A DNA stretch of 64,000 nucleotides from Dicyema japonicum. Its lineage: Eukaryota > Dicyemida > Rhombozoa > Dicyemidae. Below are positions 1 to 10,946 of the stretch, piece after piece. The first letter of the stretch is position 1; the number at the start of each line of letters is the position of its first letter. The notes below the pieces were generated by a model. The model saw nothing but the letters and a program-made list of their open reading frames with translations. It ran no database searches and had not been told where the DNA came from. Location: positions 558,001 through 622,000 of the forward strand of contig RDEW01000033.1 of assembly GCA_011109175.1 (NCBI GenBank), read 5' to 3'. A program made the position numbers and the translations under genes.

Positions 1-1490
1 TATGACAGTTGAGTTCGTTAGACATTATTCACTATACGCCGAATTGGAAAGAGCTCTGGCTGTGATGGAGTATGGATTTTTTGTCAAGAAATTTGATTCT
101 CTTCATAGTTATCTGAGTGGAGAGATTATCAAGATAGTGAGTGGTGAATATTGCCGGAAGAATGGTTCTATACAGGGATTACCTACCTCATTCCGAAAAA
201 AGAAGACTGTTGTTCTCCGAATGACTTACGGCCAATTACGTGCATGCCTATATTGTACAAACTTGTCATAAAATGTGTTAATACAAAACTTACGGATTAT
301 ATTGAAGGGTTCAATCTCATCTCGGATCAGCTGGGAGTAAGAAGGCAGTGCCCAGGTGCAAAAGAACAGGCTTTAATAAATCAGTGTGGTAATGTTGAAC
401 GTGGAAATAGCTTATTCACATGATTGATGTGAAGAAGGCTTTATATTCTGTCAATCATGAATTTTCATGAAGTTATTAATTTAGAAATCCTGCGTATTCT
501 CTCTAACTTCGACTGCACTTAAAATTTGCTAAAAAGAAAGATTATATCTCAGCAGGAATAATTTTGGAAGATTATTAACTTCAATTTCTGATACGAGTGA
601 ATGCATGCTATTCCAATTTTTAACCGACCTTGAGAGGAAATCGTCAATGTGTCTTCGAAGGGCAGGAATCTTCGGGTCCTAAAAAAGAAAAACACATATG
701 ATCACTATCGCAAGATTCATTGCACTCAAATACAATGTGGATGACCTATCTAACTTGAACACTGACATTATAGAGGAACATCAAAAGAAGAATTATTTGG
801 AGAGGACTAATCAGAAATTCTTCATTTAAGTGTTTTGAAAATACGAATGTCGATATCAACGGATCAACAGAATGTCTTGCTGGGGAAACAATAGTCCAAG
901 GTCGGAAGCAATGTACTGCATTATACAGGATTGGAATCTGTTCTTTGAAGAGATGAAAGCAAATTGCAGTCATTGTGGTGTGGCCACAAAGAGTTTGGAT
1001 CACCTGGCTACACGATGTACCAGGATGCTAACCCGTGCGTTTATGCGGCGACATGATATTTTCGTACACGATAAATCCAAGAACGAAATAATACTAATAG
1101 AGGTAGGGATCACTTCCCAAGATTTGCTAAAACATGTTAAAGTAGAAAAACTTAACAAATACGACCTTCTGGCAGGAGAACCAGAACGACAATAACTCCG
1201 ATTGATTTGACATGGGATGGAGTAGTAACAAAGACTACATGGAAAAACTCAACGTGGATGTTCTACAAAGGCGTAAATCATCAATGACGATTAAAAAAAC
1301 TTTAGAGAGCATGATAATCGAGCATAGACATGGGCTTAAAAATGATAACTATGATGATGAGGTTACAAGAGTGACTAATCATCTTATCTCAAAAGTGAGG
1401 GTGATACAAAGGGCCAATGCCCAAAGAAGAGGAGATTTCAGTTTGCATATTATTATTAATAAGCACACCGCAAAACAACGTAAGTAAAGT
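1..1490 (+). mobile_element. R2/NeSL-like LINE remnant with C-terminal zinc knuckle and endonuclease-like domain
   Basis: Decayed non-LTR retrotransposon cut by the left window edge. Frames around 140-420 read an RT segment containing LIPKKEDCCSPNDLRPI and CMPILYKLV. The block at 870-1195 reads the C-terminal module: PRSEAMYCIIQDW, a CCHC knuckle (CSHCGVATKSLDHLATRC) and DIFVHDKSKNEIILIEVGIT, which has the acidic/Lys-rich look of the restriction-like endonuclease of R2/NeSL-type elements. The stretch normally separating knuckle and nuclease is missing (RAFMRRHDIFVHD is directly joined), so this copy has an internal deletion. Reading then shifts frame near 1190 (TWDGVVTK) and continues as KKTLESMIIEHRHG to about 1487. 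Many stops and shifts: not functional. Clade placement is by motif memory only. Confidence 0.8.
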
Positions 1491-1940
1491 TATCTCGCTT
1501 GTGCCACCCTCTCCTGGATACGTTTTGTTAATCGCTTCCAGTTCCCTCAAGTGCTCAAGGTCATCTTCCAACGTCAACCCTTTCCCAATCGAAGTAAGGT
1601 CTTGATGTAGAAGGGTTGGTAGAGTAATTCGTGGTTTTCTCCGGAAAGTCGATCCCGGATGAAGAGCATAGTGGTGTTCCATCGCGGGAGTATTCCTGTC
1701 CATTCTTAAGATTTGACCAACTAAGCCCCATCTGTTACTTCTTATTTCTCCGTCCAATGGGAGGATATTATAATGGGAATGGAGGTATTTGTTTGAGATG
1801 TGCTTTGGCCAGGAAATTCTTAATATGTATCTGAACTGCATTCTATGAAAGGAGTTCAGAGTTTCCAGTTCAGACATTGTGAGTGCCCAAGTAGAAGAGT
1901 TGTACAATAAAACTGATTTTACGAACATAGATTGCATATT
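1452..1940 (-). mobile_element. Family-A LINE, 3' terminal fragment
   Basis: Minus-strand reading gives the C-terminal part of a non-LTR polyprotein: SVLLYNSSTWALTMSELETL, NSFHRMQFRYILRISWP, RSNRWGLVGQILRMD and LTLEDDLEHLRELEAI. This block order (LYN.GTW, FHR.QLR, RWR.FGH.LRM) recurs in the copies at 9.1-10.1, 50.0-50.8 and 55.9-57.6 kb. The 3' end is a short ATT/AAT run near 1452-1466, like the A/T-rich trinucleotide ends of the other copies. It lies tail to tail with the preceding (+) LINE, overlapping its last 40 bp, so one inserted into or beside the other. Confidence 0.8.
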
Positions 1941-2074
1941 AGTGTTAATTAATTACAATTGATTTTCTTTTATTATAATTTTATTTTTATAATAAAAATA
2001 AACATTTTTACTGTCAACCCTAAAATCAAATAAAATAAATTTATCGAACATAATCAATTTCCGTAAAGTCTGAT

Positions 2075-3354
2075 ATGAAGCAGTGTGTGGATATTTATTT
2101 TCTTAGTATTTTTGACTCACCCAAAATAACCATTCAAGTTATAAAAACTGAAAATTCTAAGCTTGGGATAACAATCGGAGGAGGAAGACCACTATCTTCC
2201 ATTATTTACGTTGTAAACGTTATTGACGGGGGAATAATCCAGTCTGATGGCAGAATCAGTTCTGGTGATGAGCTTATTTCGATCAATGACGTCAAATTCG
2301 CTCGAATGACTCGATGCGACGTGGCCAGCTACATAAGGACCCTCTCAGTAGTCGACATGTAATTCCACAGGGAACTCTGACTATTTCCTACAAGCAAATA
2401 ATGATTCCAGAAACGATAGGTCTAACATATGACATTCGTATTAATCGATTATTCGATAATTAGAATATAAGAAGGCCAAACATTGGTTTGTCCACCACTT
2501 TGGGGGTAACGCTGCTGATATTTTCGGACTGACCAGAGCGGTCCTCGTTAACGGTTATTCCGTGGTTTGATTGATAGACCCCCTTTTTGGGAGAATCAAG
2601 GAGTTGAACGAGAAAAGAAAGTTTTACAAAAATTTGATTACAAAGGCCGCAAATCTCCTTAAAGCCTACAAGTGCCTTGGTGTGGTTCAATACGGTAGCT
2701 TGGTAGACTAATAAAGATTTTGGGAGTTACCTGAACAGTTTTGGGCATGATAATAGTCCTCAGGTGAGACAGGCAATCATGAAGTTCTCAAAGACCCACG
2801 AAAAGATCTTTGAGAAGACCAACGTCTACATAAACGAAGCCAAAGCTGTAGTATTTAGGCTATTATTAGATTACCGATAATCTGCGGATCTTTGTGGACA
2901 AAATCATCCCTGATGTTGTGATCTCTATTCGTTCCTGTTTGGGGGCAAAATTCGAATATTTGGTGAGAATCTGATTTTCTATAAGAGGCGTATTCCCTGA
3001 AGGTGAAGGAGATCGAAGATGACTTGGAGTATGCTGCGTACGTTTTCAACTACTCGGATACCATATTGGAAGGAAATAGGGAGTACAGAGTCTATCTTCG
3101 AGCCAGACATATGAGTAAACGGAAATTCGGTGATTTGAGGGAAGATGTGCTGACTAAGCTCGACATGGTCGACGACAGACATGGTCTTGTCCCTGAGTTG
3201 ATTTTTAGGCAAAAACATGAACGAACAATTCCGTAAGTTTGCTCAGGTATTCCACCGACTCTATAGTGAACTCCATTTAATTTGCGATTCCTACTCAGCA
3301 TCCGATTTCCAGATTCCGATAGAACTCCCAAGTGACTGTATAAACTCTGATTAA
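2075..3354 (+). CDS. PICK1: PICK1-like PDZ and BAR (AH) domain protein
   Basis: Recognised as protein interacting with C kinase 1, a membrane-curving PDZ/BAR scaffold that links receptors and kinases to endocytic membranes. The PDZ domain is in exon 1 (KLGITIGGGRPLSSIIYV, SSGDELISINDVKF). The arfaptin-homology/BAR part follows in short exons: KKAKHWFVHHFGGNAADIFG, FGLTRAVLVN, IKELNEKRKFYKNLITKA, FSKTHEKIFEKT, IIPDVVISIRSCLGAKFEYL, AYSLKVKEIEDD, EYRVYLRARHMSKRKFGDLR, REDVLTKLDMVDDRHGK and FRKFAQVFHRLYSELHLI. Stop at 3352-3354. Seven GT-AG introns of 22-26 nt reconcile all frames: after LS at about 2352, and near 2440, 2556, 2690, 2850, 2965 and 3185. The ATG at 2075 is the first in frame, but a further 24-nt intron right after it is possible. 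No homopolymer breaks: looks intact. Known PICK1 has an acidic tail; this protein ends shortly after the BAR region (IPIELPSDCINSD). Confidence 0.9.
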
Positions 3355-3484
3355 TGCTCAATATTCTTGTTTTAATGTATTTGGCGTATGACAGGTGATC
3401 TCCCAAGTTCTTTCAATTTGGGTGGACGAGAATCAAATTCCATTTCAGAATATAAAAGTTTTAAGGAATTATTTAATTAATTTT

Positions 3485-3720
3485 AATTTATTGAACCAAA
3501 ACCACCGTCATATTGAAAATAGCCAAATTTCAAGTGATCCCAGCCTCCCTCAACAGTCTCTGCATCTTTTCTCAGTGTTCCGACTGCGTTCCTGCGATTT
3601 CTCCTGACATGACGAATCTCCACCGGAAAAGTGCCCGGATGTGTAAGATGAGCCGTCCAGGAGGAACTCATCTGGATGGTCGTTGACAAATGGTTCTATT
3701 GGATACATTTTGACTTGTAT
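3485..3720 (-). mobile_element. Jockey-like LINE, 3' fragment
   Basis: Minus frame reads MSSSWTAHLTHPGTFPVEIR, RRNRRNAVGTLRKDAETV and GGWDHLKFGYFQY, ending in an A/T run near 3480. The pattern of a final Arg-rich block, then ERC/VEG..DHLK..Y, resembles the end of the Jockey-like copy at 47.3-47.9 kb (RCRDHLNISYWL). Weak but same length and layout. Short and 5'-truncated; no function expected. Confidence 0.5.
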
Positions 3721-3721
3721 C

Positions 3722-3840
3722 TGACGCCACCAGACCAGGCAAACCACATGACGCACGTTAATAAGTGAATTTGGAACAGACGAACAAAACAGAAGCTTTA
3801 ATCAATTAGCCACAAAGCTCCACATGGCGCCACAAGGTTT
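3722..3840. repeat. Dispersed repeat R1, copy 1
   Basis: About 115 bp matching 8945-9066 at many positions: shared blocks include CACATGACGC, GAACAGACRAACAAARCAGAA and CACATGGCRCCAC. A weaker third piece is seen near 31545-31590 (GAGCGCCACC ... CCGCATGACCCCACGC). No coding capacity. It may be part of a longer non-autonomous element whose ends I cannot fix. Confidence 0.6.
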
Positions 3841-4460
3841 TTTCAAAGAACGACCGTTAAGTTGCTGATTAGGGTGAACAGATAAATCTATTGAATTGAA
3901 AGCAACAAATGGATTTCGTATTTAATAATTACTGTTATCATTAAATTTACACAATCAGTAATCTCAATATCAGGAAAATGGTTTTTTGAATTGGAACATG
4001 GCTATCCTACTTCGAATGCTTAGCCTCGATGTGTCCTGACCCCAGCCATTCACAAAATAAGGGAGAGGAGAGGTTATAATCAGAAATGATTACATTTAGT
4101 TACTAAAACTATGTCACTGCACCAGATTTACATCTCCCTTCTTAACTTTCTGATCAATAACCACTTCCGATTAATTATTGTTGAAGAAAGGAGGAAATTG
4201 TCACTGCATTTGAAGAAAAGGCATATATCAGAAATCCACCATTTTATTGATGGATTACTACTTATAACAAGGACGCAGAACCTCTGATTATTCAAGATCC
4301 AAATACATCCATCTTCTTTGAGGCAGACGGAATTCTAACCTAGACATTGGTACATTCTATGTTTTCTTGTATTCGATGTCTCCCTGTCGAAGAATGGGGA
4401 TGAGAAATTACATTGGGGAGATGGAATATTAATGAACACATATTTCCGAAATTAGAATAA
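3841..4460. other. No gene seen; intergenic
   Basis: AT-rich sequence between the R1 repeat and the stop of the CAP-domain gene. Reading both strands I found no conserved coding block, repeat or RNA signature. Confidence 0.6.
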
Positions 4461-5257
4461 TCAGTATAACATAACCAAATCATAAACATTAGCAACTCCC
4501 AAAATGAAGACACCGATCGTGATCAAAGAACTGGAAGAACGACTTTGAAAGGACCTTTGTCTACTGATCTCTTCATCTATCAATGTAAGATAGTTATAAC
4601 CTGTACACAGGCTGTTACTACAATATGTGTAATTTTTGGGACATTGAGAGCATGACCTTCCTCTAGTATAAGGATACTGCCCTATATAGTTCCCACTAGA
4701 GTAAATACTAGCATACTATGGGAAGTAATTGCAATATGTAATATACGTATTGTCGAACACCATCCCATCCCACTCCAATCTACCACAAAAATTTGTGGCA
4801 CACCCCACTAGATGAGTGTTAGCCCAAACAATCTGATATTATTAAACCGATACCTGCGTATAGCGAGTACAAACACCAGTACATGCCTGAGTACTATACG
4901 TGTAGTGATCTTTTTCTGAACCCCAAGATTCTACTATCCCACTGAGATCGGGTGCACCTATAAATAGTCATCTCATGGACAACTCGATTTGTATATGTTT
5001 TCGCCTGAATTGAAATGCTTAAAAATGCATCTTTTGCTCGATTCTTCGGCCAAGCTTTCTAGACCACCATCCCAGGTCTTAATAAAAGATAACTTTACCA
5101 TGATTTTCATATCACTTGCTTGGGGATAAACCTGGGATCTGAGGTGATTATGAGCATCCACGAGTTCCTCTTTCTCTGACTCGTCGAATGGAGTAGAACA
5201 CTTGATATATATTCATGTTACTACTTTAACTGAAAGGAGAAGCAAGAATTTTATCAT
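4461..5257 (-). CDS. Secreted CAP (SCP/TAPS, CRISP-like) domain protein
   Basis: CAP-superfamily protein. The start at 5255-5257 gives a hydrophobic signal peptide (MIKFLLLLSV), then, after a 24-nt intron, CSTPFDESEKEELVDAHNHL, RSQVYPQASDMKIM, a 21-nt intron, TWDGGLESLAEESSKRCIF, KHFNSGENIY, a 26-nt intron, SWGSEKDHYTYSTQAC, CTRYTQ, a 21-nt intron, IVWANTHLVGCATNFCG, YCNYFPY, a 21-nt intron and GNYIGQYPYTRGRSCSQCP. These match the CAP signature order (HN.LR, KWD..L..LA, GENI, H(Y/F)TQ.VW, G.C.CNY.P.GN..G..PY..G..CS.CP). A Cys-rich stretch and a hydrophobic end (SLITIGVFILGVANVYDLV) follow, suggesting membrane or GPI attachment. Stop at 4461-4463. CAP proteins are extracellular; the exact role here is unknown. 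No frame breaks found. Confidence 0.88.
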
Positions 5258-5421
5258 TTCAACTAAATTCGTGATTTATTTTTAAAGACGGCTAATTTAT
5301 TATGTAATCTGAATTCACATAAATTAGTAGTTCATGGTATTTGCACTCTGTCACGTGCAGGATGTGAAATACAGAATCACTAACACTAAAGATTCCCGGT
5401 ACTTATTTAGAACGTGACTGC

Positions 5422-6194
5422 CACTTTCCTGCAACAAAATCAATATATCGTTTTTTAGTTAAAAAGTAAATATTTAATTATTAATTTCTACGAATAATTT
5501 AATTTTTTATTTAATTTTTTTTTAATTTTTTTCTACAGATTTCCATCGTGTTGATTATTATTCATTAATCTCATTAATATGCCTAAAAATATGGAGGAAT
5601 ATAATAAATTTTTACAAGAAAAGCAGATTTTTCCAGATAGAAAACTGTAAAAAAGGACACGTGATGGTCATTAATGGATCAAGGTGAAGTTGCTGCAAGA
5701 GAACCTGCAGGACCGGTATTTGTAGTGGTTACTTATCTTAGGTACATGGTTATAGAACTCTAATGTGAATTTTGAAGATGCAATTCGTTTTATTTTTATT
5801 TGGAGTTCTGAACTTTCGACAAAGAGAATTGTCAGAAACAATCTTGGCTGGAGTTCGACACTGTAGATTGGCAACTGCTTATCAGAGACGGCACATGAAT
5901 TGATTACCTTGTTAAAATCGAAAATCGTATTATCTGTTTAATTAACGATAGATGGTGAAGGAATAATGTTGAAATAGACGAAAGTATATTTTCTAAACGA
6001 AAAAATAATCGTGGAGGATTATTCAACGGAAACAGTCCGTTAATGTAAGAACGCCGAATTCGACCCACTAATAATGGCAATAGGGAATTTTCGGTCCCCA
6101 ACAACGAATTATTATTAAATATTAATTTAAAATTTTTTAAATATTTACTTTTTAACTAAAAAATACGATATGTTGATTTTGATGAAGGAAAGTG
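5422..6194 (+). mobile_element. Merlin-like (IS1595/ISXO2-type) DNA transposon remnant with long inverted repeats
   Basis: The left end (CACTTTCCTGCAACAAAATC at 5422) and right end (reverse complement of GATTTTGATGAAGGAAAGTG, ending 6194) form imperfect inverted repeats of roughly 60-70 bp that run inward through ATATCG and TTTAGTTAAAAAGTAAATAT. Inside, plus frames read MPKNMEEYNKFLQ near 5580 and VEIDESIFSKRKNNRG near 5960, the latter resembling the catalytic block (VEIDE..F.KRK.NRG) of the DDE transposase of IS1595/Merlin elements. The ORF is broken by several stops. I could not establish a target-site duplication. Confidence 0.65.
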
Positions 6195-6428
6195 ATCCCC
6201 CTAGCACTAAAGATCCCTCTAACCCAGCGCTTGCCGATTCGTTTTGAGTTCGCAACTTCGCACCGTCGATTTTAAATCCACAGAATTCGAATTTTATTAA
6301 AAAATTAGTTAAGTTCCTTGAGACTTTTGCTGTTTTTTAGTTTTGATTAATTCTTCGAAACGTGGTTTTTTGTTTGCTAGTGCAATTCTAGATCGTTTTC
6401 AGGGTTAAGAGCGTTCTTTCTATGAAGT

Positions 6429-7456
6429 TCAGAACTCATTATGTCGTCCACGTAATCTCATGCGTGTCCATAGTCTACCCCCAGGTAGAGCAGGCTGTGT
6501 GCATTGTTTACTCCCAGTGTGTATTCTTGTTTCAGGTGCTTTTTCACATTGCTTATTCGGAGTGCGCAAGTCAGCAGAGAGCTTTAGCCCTCTCAAGTTG
6601 CACCAATGCTCAATCTGGTCAACATACTCCCGGATTCTTCCTTCAGATATAGAAGATTTTAGAGATGTGTCCATCACAATTACGTCATCCACATAAATAA
6701 GAAGACTAGTATTAATATTCCTCGGACGTGGAAAACTCGCCATGAATATATTAAACAAAATAGGGTTCAATACCGAATTTTGTGGTACTCCCCTCTTGAA
6801 TGATATTGCATCAAATATATTTCCACACCTTCACAAAAGATTGTCATTTCTGAAGATAATATCTTACCCAAACAAATAGGTATCTTGGAACACATGCTGA
6901 TACAAGCTGAATTAACACCGCTTCATGGCATACACTGTCGAATGCTTTCGAGATATCAAGACATAATAAGTTTATTTGTCTCTTGGAATCTTTTTCTTTC
7001 ATGATTTCAGAATTCAGTAGAAAGAAACAGTCAGCACAGCATCTTCCGGGACGAAAACCTCACTGCTCCGGAATCAGAAAGTCATTCTCTTTTAAATGTC
7101 TGCATAGCTTTTTGAAAATGATACGTTCAATCACTTTCGCGAAAGAACATATTAAACTAATTGGTAGCTTGCCGGATCTCTCTTTGGCATCCCTGGTTTG
7201 GAATCATCCTCACAACAGCTTTCTTCCATATTAAAGGGAGGTAGATAAATCGTAAACACCCATTATAAAGACATCGCTGATAGTCAAATAAAATTTCCGG
7301 ACCCTTTTTGATAAGTTTCATTAATATGTGGTCATATCCTGGAGCATTGACCTTGCATTCCCTGATAGCCGTCATCACTCCAAAGACGCTGGACGTTTGT
7401 TGCGACGGAGTATGGATTAGTGTTGGAGGTCCATACTCCAATCCTCGTAAACCCAA
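6429..7456 (-). mobile_element. Jockey-like LINE reverse transcriptase remnant
   Basis: Minus-strand frames give RT blocks in order: KVNAPGYDHILMKLIKKGPE, LPLIWKKAVVRMIPNQG, VIERIIFKKLCRHLKENDFL, GRCCADCFF, LCLDISKAFDSVCHEAVL, MNPILFNIFMASFPRP and the active-site motif LLIYVDDVIVMDTS (YVDD in place of YADD), then HWCNLRGLKLSAD. Several frameshifts and stops, 5'- and 3'-truncated. The family is distinct from the A and B families below. Confidence 0.8.
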
Positions 7457-8760
7457 TATGAAGTGTGGAAAAAATTATCACGACTAACATTGACAAAAAT
7501 CTAAGCATTTCAAAATATTAACTACAAATTAATTTAAATCGTTAAAATAATTTATTTTTATCTAATTAGACAAGTCTTTGCTATTTTCTTGAATAACAGT
7601 TCCATCTTCAATTTCCAATATTACCAATCCAGTTAAAGAGATTGATTTGACATGATAGATACAGATATCTATATTTCATTCAGAGCACTTGTCCATTATA
7701 TCATTTTCCACAACCTCCAACTAAAATCAGGCATAATTCTTACCAGCATAATGACGTAAATCAATTAGATCAAAAATATATCTAAAATATTAGATTGAGT
7801 CATACTTTTCTCTCACTGTATTCGCTCTGATAGGTATTATCGCCGATCTGGTATTCACAAGATCACATATACAATATCATGTTCAAAAAAGCCAGGAACG
7901 AAATTCATCAATCAAAAAACGGATTTTAGCCAACAGCCTTCAGATCCGATGTCATCAGACGAAAAGGTCAGGGATCCTTTCTCCTGTTGATGTGTCTAAA
8001 TTCAAATTATTTATTACTTTTTAAAGAAAGGAAGAACACAAGATGGGGATCTACCATAAGCCGAAGTGCCATTTCCAACATAAACGTAAAATTGTCATTT
8101 GTTAGCCACCTGATTGGTCAAATCAAACTTTTGAATAAATCAAATATCCTAGTTTTCCTTGCCTAAATCAATGCACCGCTTGATAAGCTGATTGCAAGCA
8201 TCTCAATAGACAAGCTGAGGGTGCATCATCATATGCTCATCCCTGTCTCATGAGTATTTCATTGATCCAAATTCTTTAACCAGTTTTTCATGTCATTTTT
8301 CGTAATTGATCAAATTGTAAAGTCATAGCTTCAAAATTAGACTATTCCTCGTTAGGGAGTTCCTTGGGTTGACATTCCACCGTTTTTTAGAAGATCTAGG
8401 AATTCAACAACAAATCAACAGTTGAGAACTATTTTCCTATCAGATCATGTCTATGTTCCATGGAATTTTCTAAAATATTATAGAAAGTATAACCTTCCTC
8501 TCTTCTTCATGCTTTTGTTTCAGTTCATTTAACTTTTTTTCTTCAATCTTTATTAGTTCATTCAATCAAAAGTAAACTAGTAAACTCGCTTTTTCTCGTC
8601 TGTCTTTAGTTTTTGTTTTTTTAATTTTAGCTCTTCCATTCGTTCAAGGCCGCTATTTTCACGATCTAAGATAGAAAGGATGTGCTTCATTCTCGTTATC
8701 TTGCATCTTAATTTATAATTTTACTTCCATGTTATCCCGTTTATTTATTTATTAACCCAT
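7457..8760. other. No gene seen; intergenic
   Basis: AT-rich region with only short open frames. I found no conserved protein block, RNA gene or clear repeat in it. Confidence 0.55.
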
Positions 8761-8805
8761 AATACACCGAGAAAGAAGTTAAAGTAAACAACCAATTAAG
8801 TGTAT

Positions 8806-8900
8806 CCAGTTTCCACTTATACAGAAACAGAGTCCATCCGGAATCAGCATAAAAAGTAAAAGACGTCCATACTTGCAGTGGTGGAAACCCCTCCAGTGGA
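8806..8900. repeat. Dispersed repeat R2, copy 1
   Basis: A 95-bp block (TCCAGTTTCCACTTATACAG ... CTTGCAGTGGTGGAAACC) nearly identical to 18056-18150 in the same orientation, with only a few differences. The near identity over a non-coding stretch argues for a recent mobile or segmental origin. It abuts R1 copy 2. Confidence 0.75.
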
Positions 8901-8944
8901 GTGGGGGAGAGCAAATGATCCTTTTTCGTGCTGGCCTGGCACTG

Positions 8945-9066
8945 GGCACCACGTAGACAGGTGGATCACATGACGCCACTCTAATAGGAAGGGAGAGGAA
9001 GAACAGACAAACAAAGCAGAAACTTCAACCAATTACCCACGAAACAACACATGGCACCACGCAGTC
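8945..9066. repeat. Dispersed repeat R1, copy 2
   Basis: Counterpart of 3722-3840. The block ATGACGCCACTCTAATA inside it also recurs near 36410, so pieces of this repeat are scattered more widely. Confidence 0.6.
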
Positions 9067-9080
9067 CCATAACCTGAATC

Positions 9081-10076
9081 TTTTATTATTATGGCACTTT
9101 CACGAAATGTTTATAGCCCCGCATGTGGAACACTCAAAGAAACAATATTTATGGTTAGTCTTTTCCATCTTCCTCTGTCGAATGCGAGTGATCTCAATTC
9201 GTCCAGGTCGTCCCCGTCTTTAGATTTTTTCTCACACGATTTAGGTCTTTGTTTAGGCAGTCGGAAGTGTCGATCTAAGTCGTTCGCGTAAGGATTTGTC
9301 GCACTGTCAAAGTAATCTTCCATTGCATTGTTAGCGGATGCGTCCGGGTTCATTCTTAGTACATGCCCAAATACCCTCCACCGGGCATCTATCACATCCT
9401 TGCTGATGTACGAACACATACACTTGTTGTAGATACCAGTGGTTGATATTCTACGTGGCCACTCCATTCTGAGTAAGCTTCTTAGTTGCCTTCTATGAAA
9501 CGAATCCAGTTTCAATAGTTCGTTGAAGGAACTTCCCCATGTCCCAGCGTTGTACAGTAGGATCGGTTTCACAAACGCGTTGTAAAGCCTGCATCTGATG
9601 TCAATTCCAAGTCTTTTGGCTCTTAGCCATTCTTTCTTCAGTTTAGCCATTGCCGCATTTTCCAGTGTTTTCATCCTTAGTAGCGTCTCCTAGTAGAGAG
9701 CCGAGCTTATTAGTACGTCTCCATCTTTCATGATTAACATCGTCTTCTCTTTTGATTTCCGTAATTTCAGTTTTGTTTACATTTACACTGAGAAACCATT
9801 TCTCAATCTCCGCAGGTGGATTTTCTAGTAGGTGTTGGAGTGCGGTCACGTCCCGTGATACGAAATCCACATCATCCGCATAAGATGTCTCTTCTATGTC
9901 TCCTATATAGCATTTACGGAGGTCGCGGAAGATTCAAGGTGTATGGTGAATAGTAAAGGGGAGAGGGAATCACCCTGGAGGTGTCCCAATCGTTGTTTTG
10001 AAACTGCGGGAAGTTGCTCCTTCTGTCCTCACAGATAGTCTTGTGTTCGCAAGTAGTAGTCTGATTATCCTAAACT
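9081..10076 (-). mobile_element. Family-A LINE, 5'-truncated copy with 9-bp target-site duplication
   Basis: Flanked on both sides by ACCTGAATC (9072-9080 and 10077-10085), so both insertion ends are defined. Minus frames read GTPPG/QGDSLSPLLF, a YADDVDFVSRD active-site region, WFLSVNVNKTEITEIKRE, LGSLLGDATK, GIDIRCRLYNAFVKPILLYN, NELLKLDSFHRRQLRSLLRM and ARWRVFGHVLRMNPDASAN. The 3' end reads ATGCGGGGCTATAAACATTT then a short ATA repeat. The closest relative in the window is at 55.9-57.6 kb. Clade uncertain (APE-type, RTE/CR1-like C terminus). Frame breaks make it inactive. Confidence 0.9.
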
Positions 10077-10085
10077 ACCTGAATC

Positions 10086-10938
10086 CATTGATTTTCAAAT
10101 ATTTTAATTCAAATTAATTTATAAATTTTATTATTAACTTTTATATTTACATAAATTTTCTATTTTCAAAAAGGATCTTAGAAACTTTTGCAAGGAGGGA
10201 TATTTTTGTATGTCGAATGATCCAAAGTGAATTCCCTGCAAGCTGAGGTAGAACGTAAGAACGATAACTCGTCGCTAAAAATGCCATTAATCCATATTTT
10301 TGGGATTTTTCTTATATAGGACTGATGGCTAGGCAACCCAGTGAGAATCAAATCTGACCAGTCTAGGGAATGCAGACAATTAGAGTTCACCTTAGCCTTC
10401 CACCTAAATACGAAATGAAGGTAAAGATTATATCCATGCTGCCTTGTTTGAAGTTTAGCAACGTGAGGAATATACTACGAGTGGTTCAGAGCTAAGTTCT
10501 TCGCATAATACTTCTACCTAGAACTAACTGATCTCCTCCATCTGTACACTATTCGATACCTGAGTTTTACCACCCGACGAATGAGCATTTGTTCTTAGAC
10601 TTGAATTACAAAGTATTCTCTGATTGTTGATTGTTATGTGAGTGATCTATCGTCCTTGTTTATTAAATTACTTTATGAGAAGATTGGTATTTGCTACATG
10701 AGACTGGCTGTCTGTTCTGCTCGTTGTTAATTCATTCCTAGTCAATCTTCCTTTACTTTGAATCTTACCGACTTTCTGTGGATAATTGAGTCATTTATTA
10801 CCCTTCTCAGTTCATATAGTGTGCAAATGCTCTGTGTAATCAATAGAAAGTAATAGGAAGATGAACTAAACTTGGAAATCCCACCCAGACAGAAAATTAA
10901 GAGTATCCCATCATTGGGGTGAAATTGTCACTAAATGA
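10086..10938. other. No gene seen; intergenic
   Basis: Only short open frames; no recognisable protein or repeat found on either strand. Confidence 0.55.
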
Positions 10939-10946
10939 GTTATCAC

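Noticed and set aside
4640-4930. Possible satellite or palindromic repeat
   Set aside because: The apparent regularity comes from Cys/Trp/Tyr-rich codons of the CAP exons on the minus strand.
5380-6230. Direct CACTAAAGAT repeats as Merlin target-site duplication
   Set aside because: They lie 10-40 bp outside the inverted repeats at unequal distances, so they are not a TSD.
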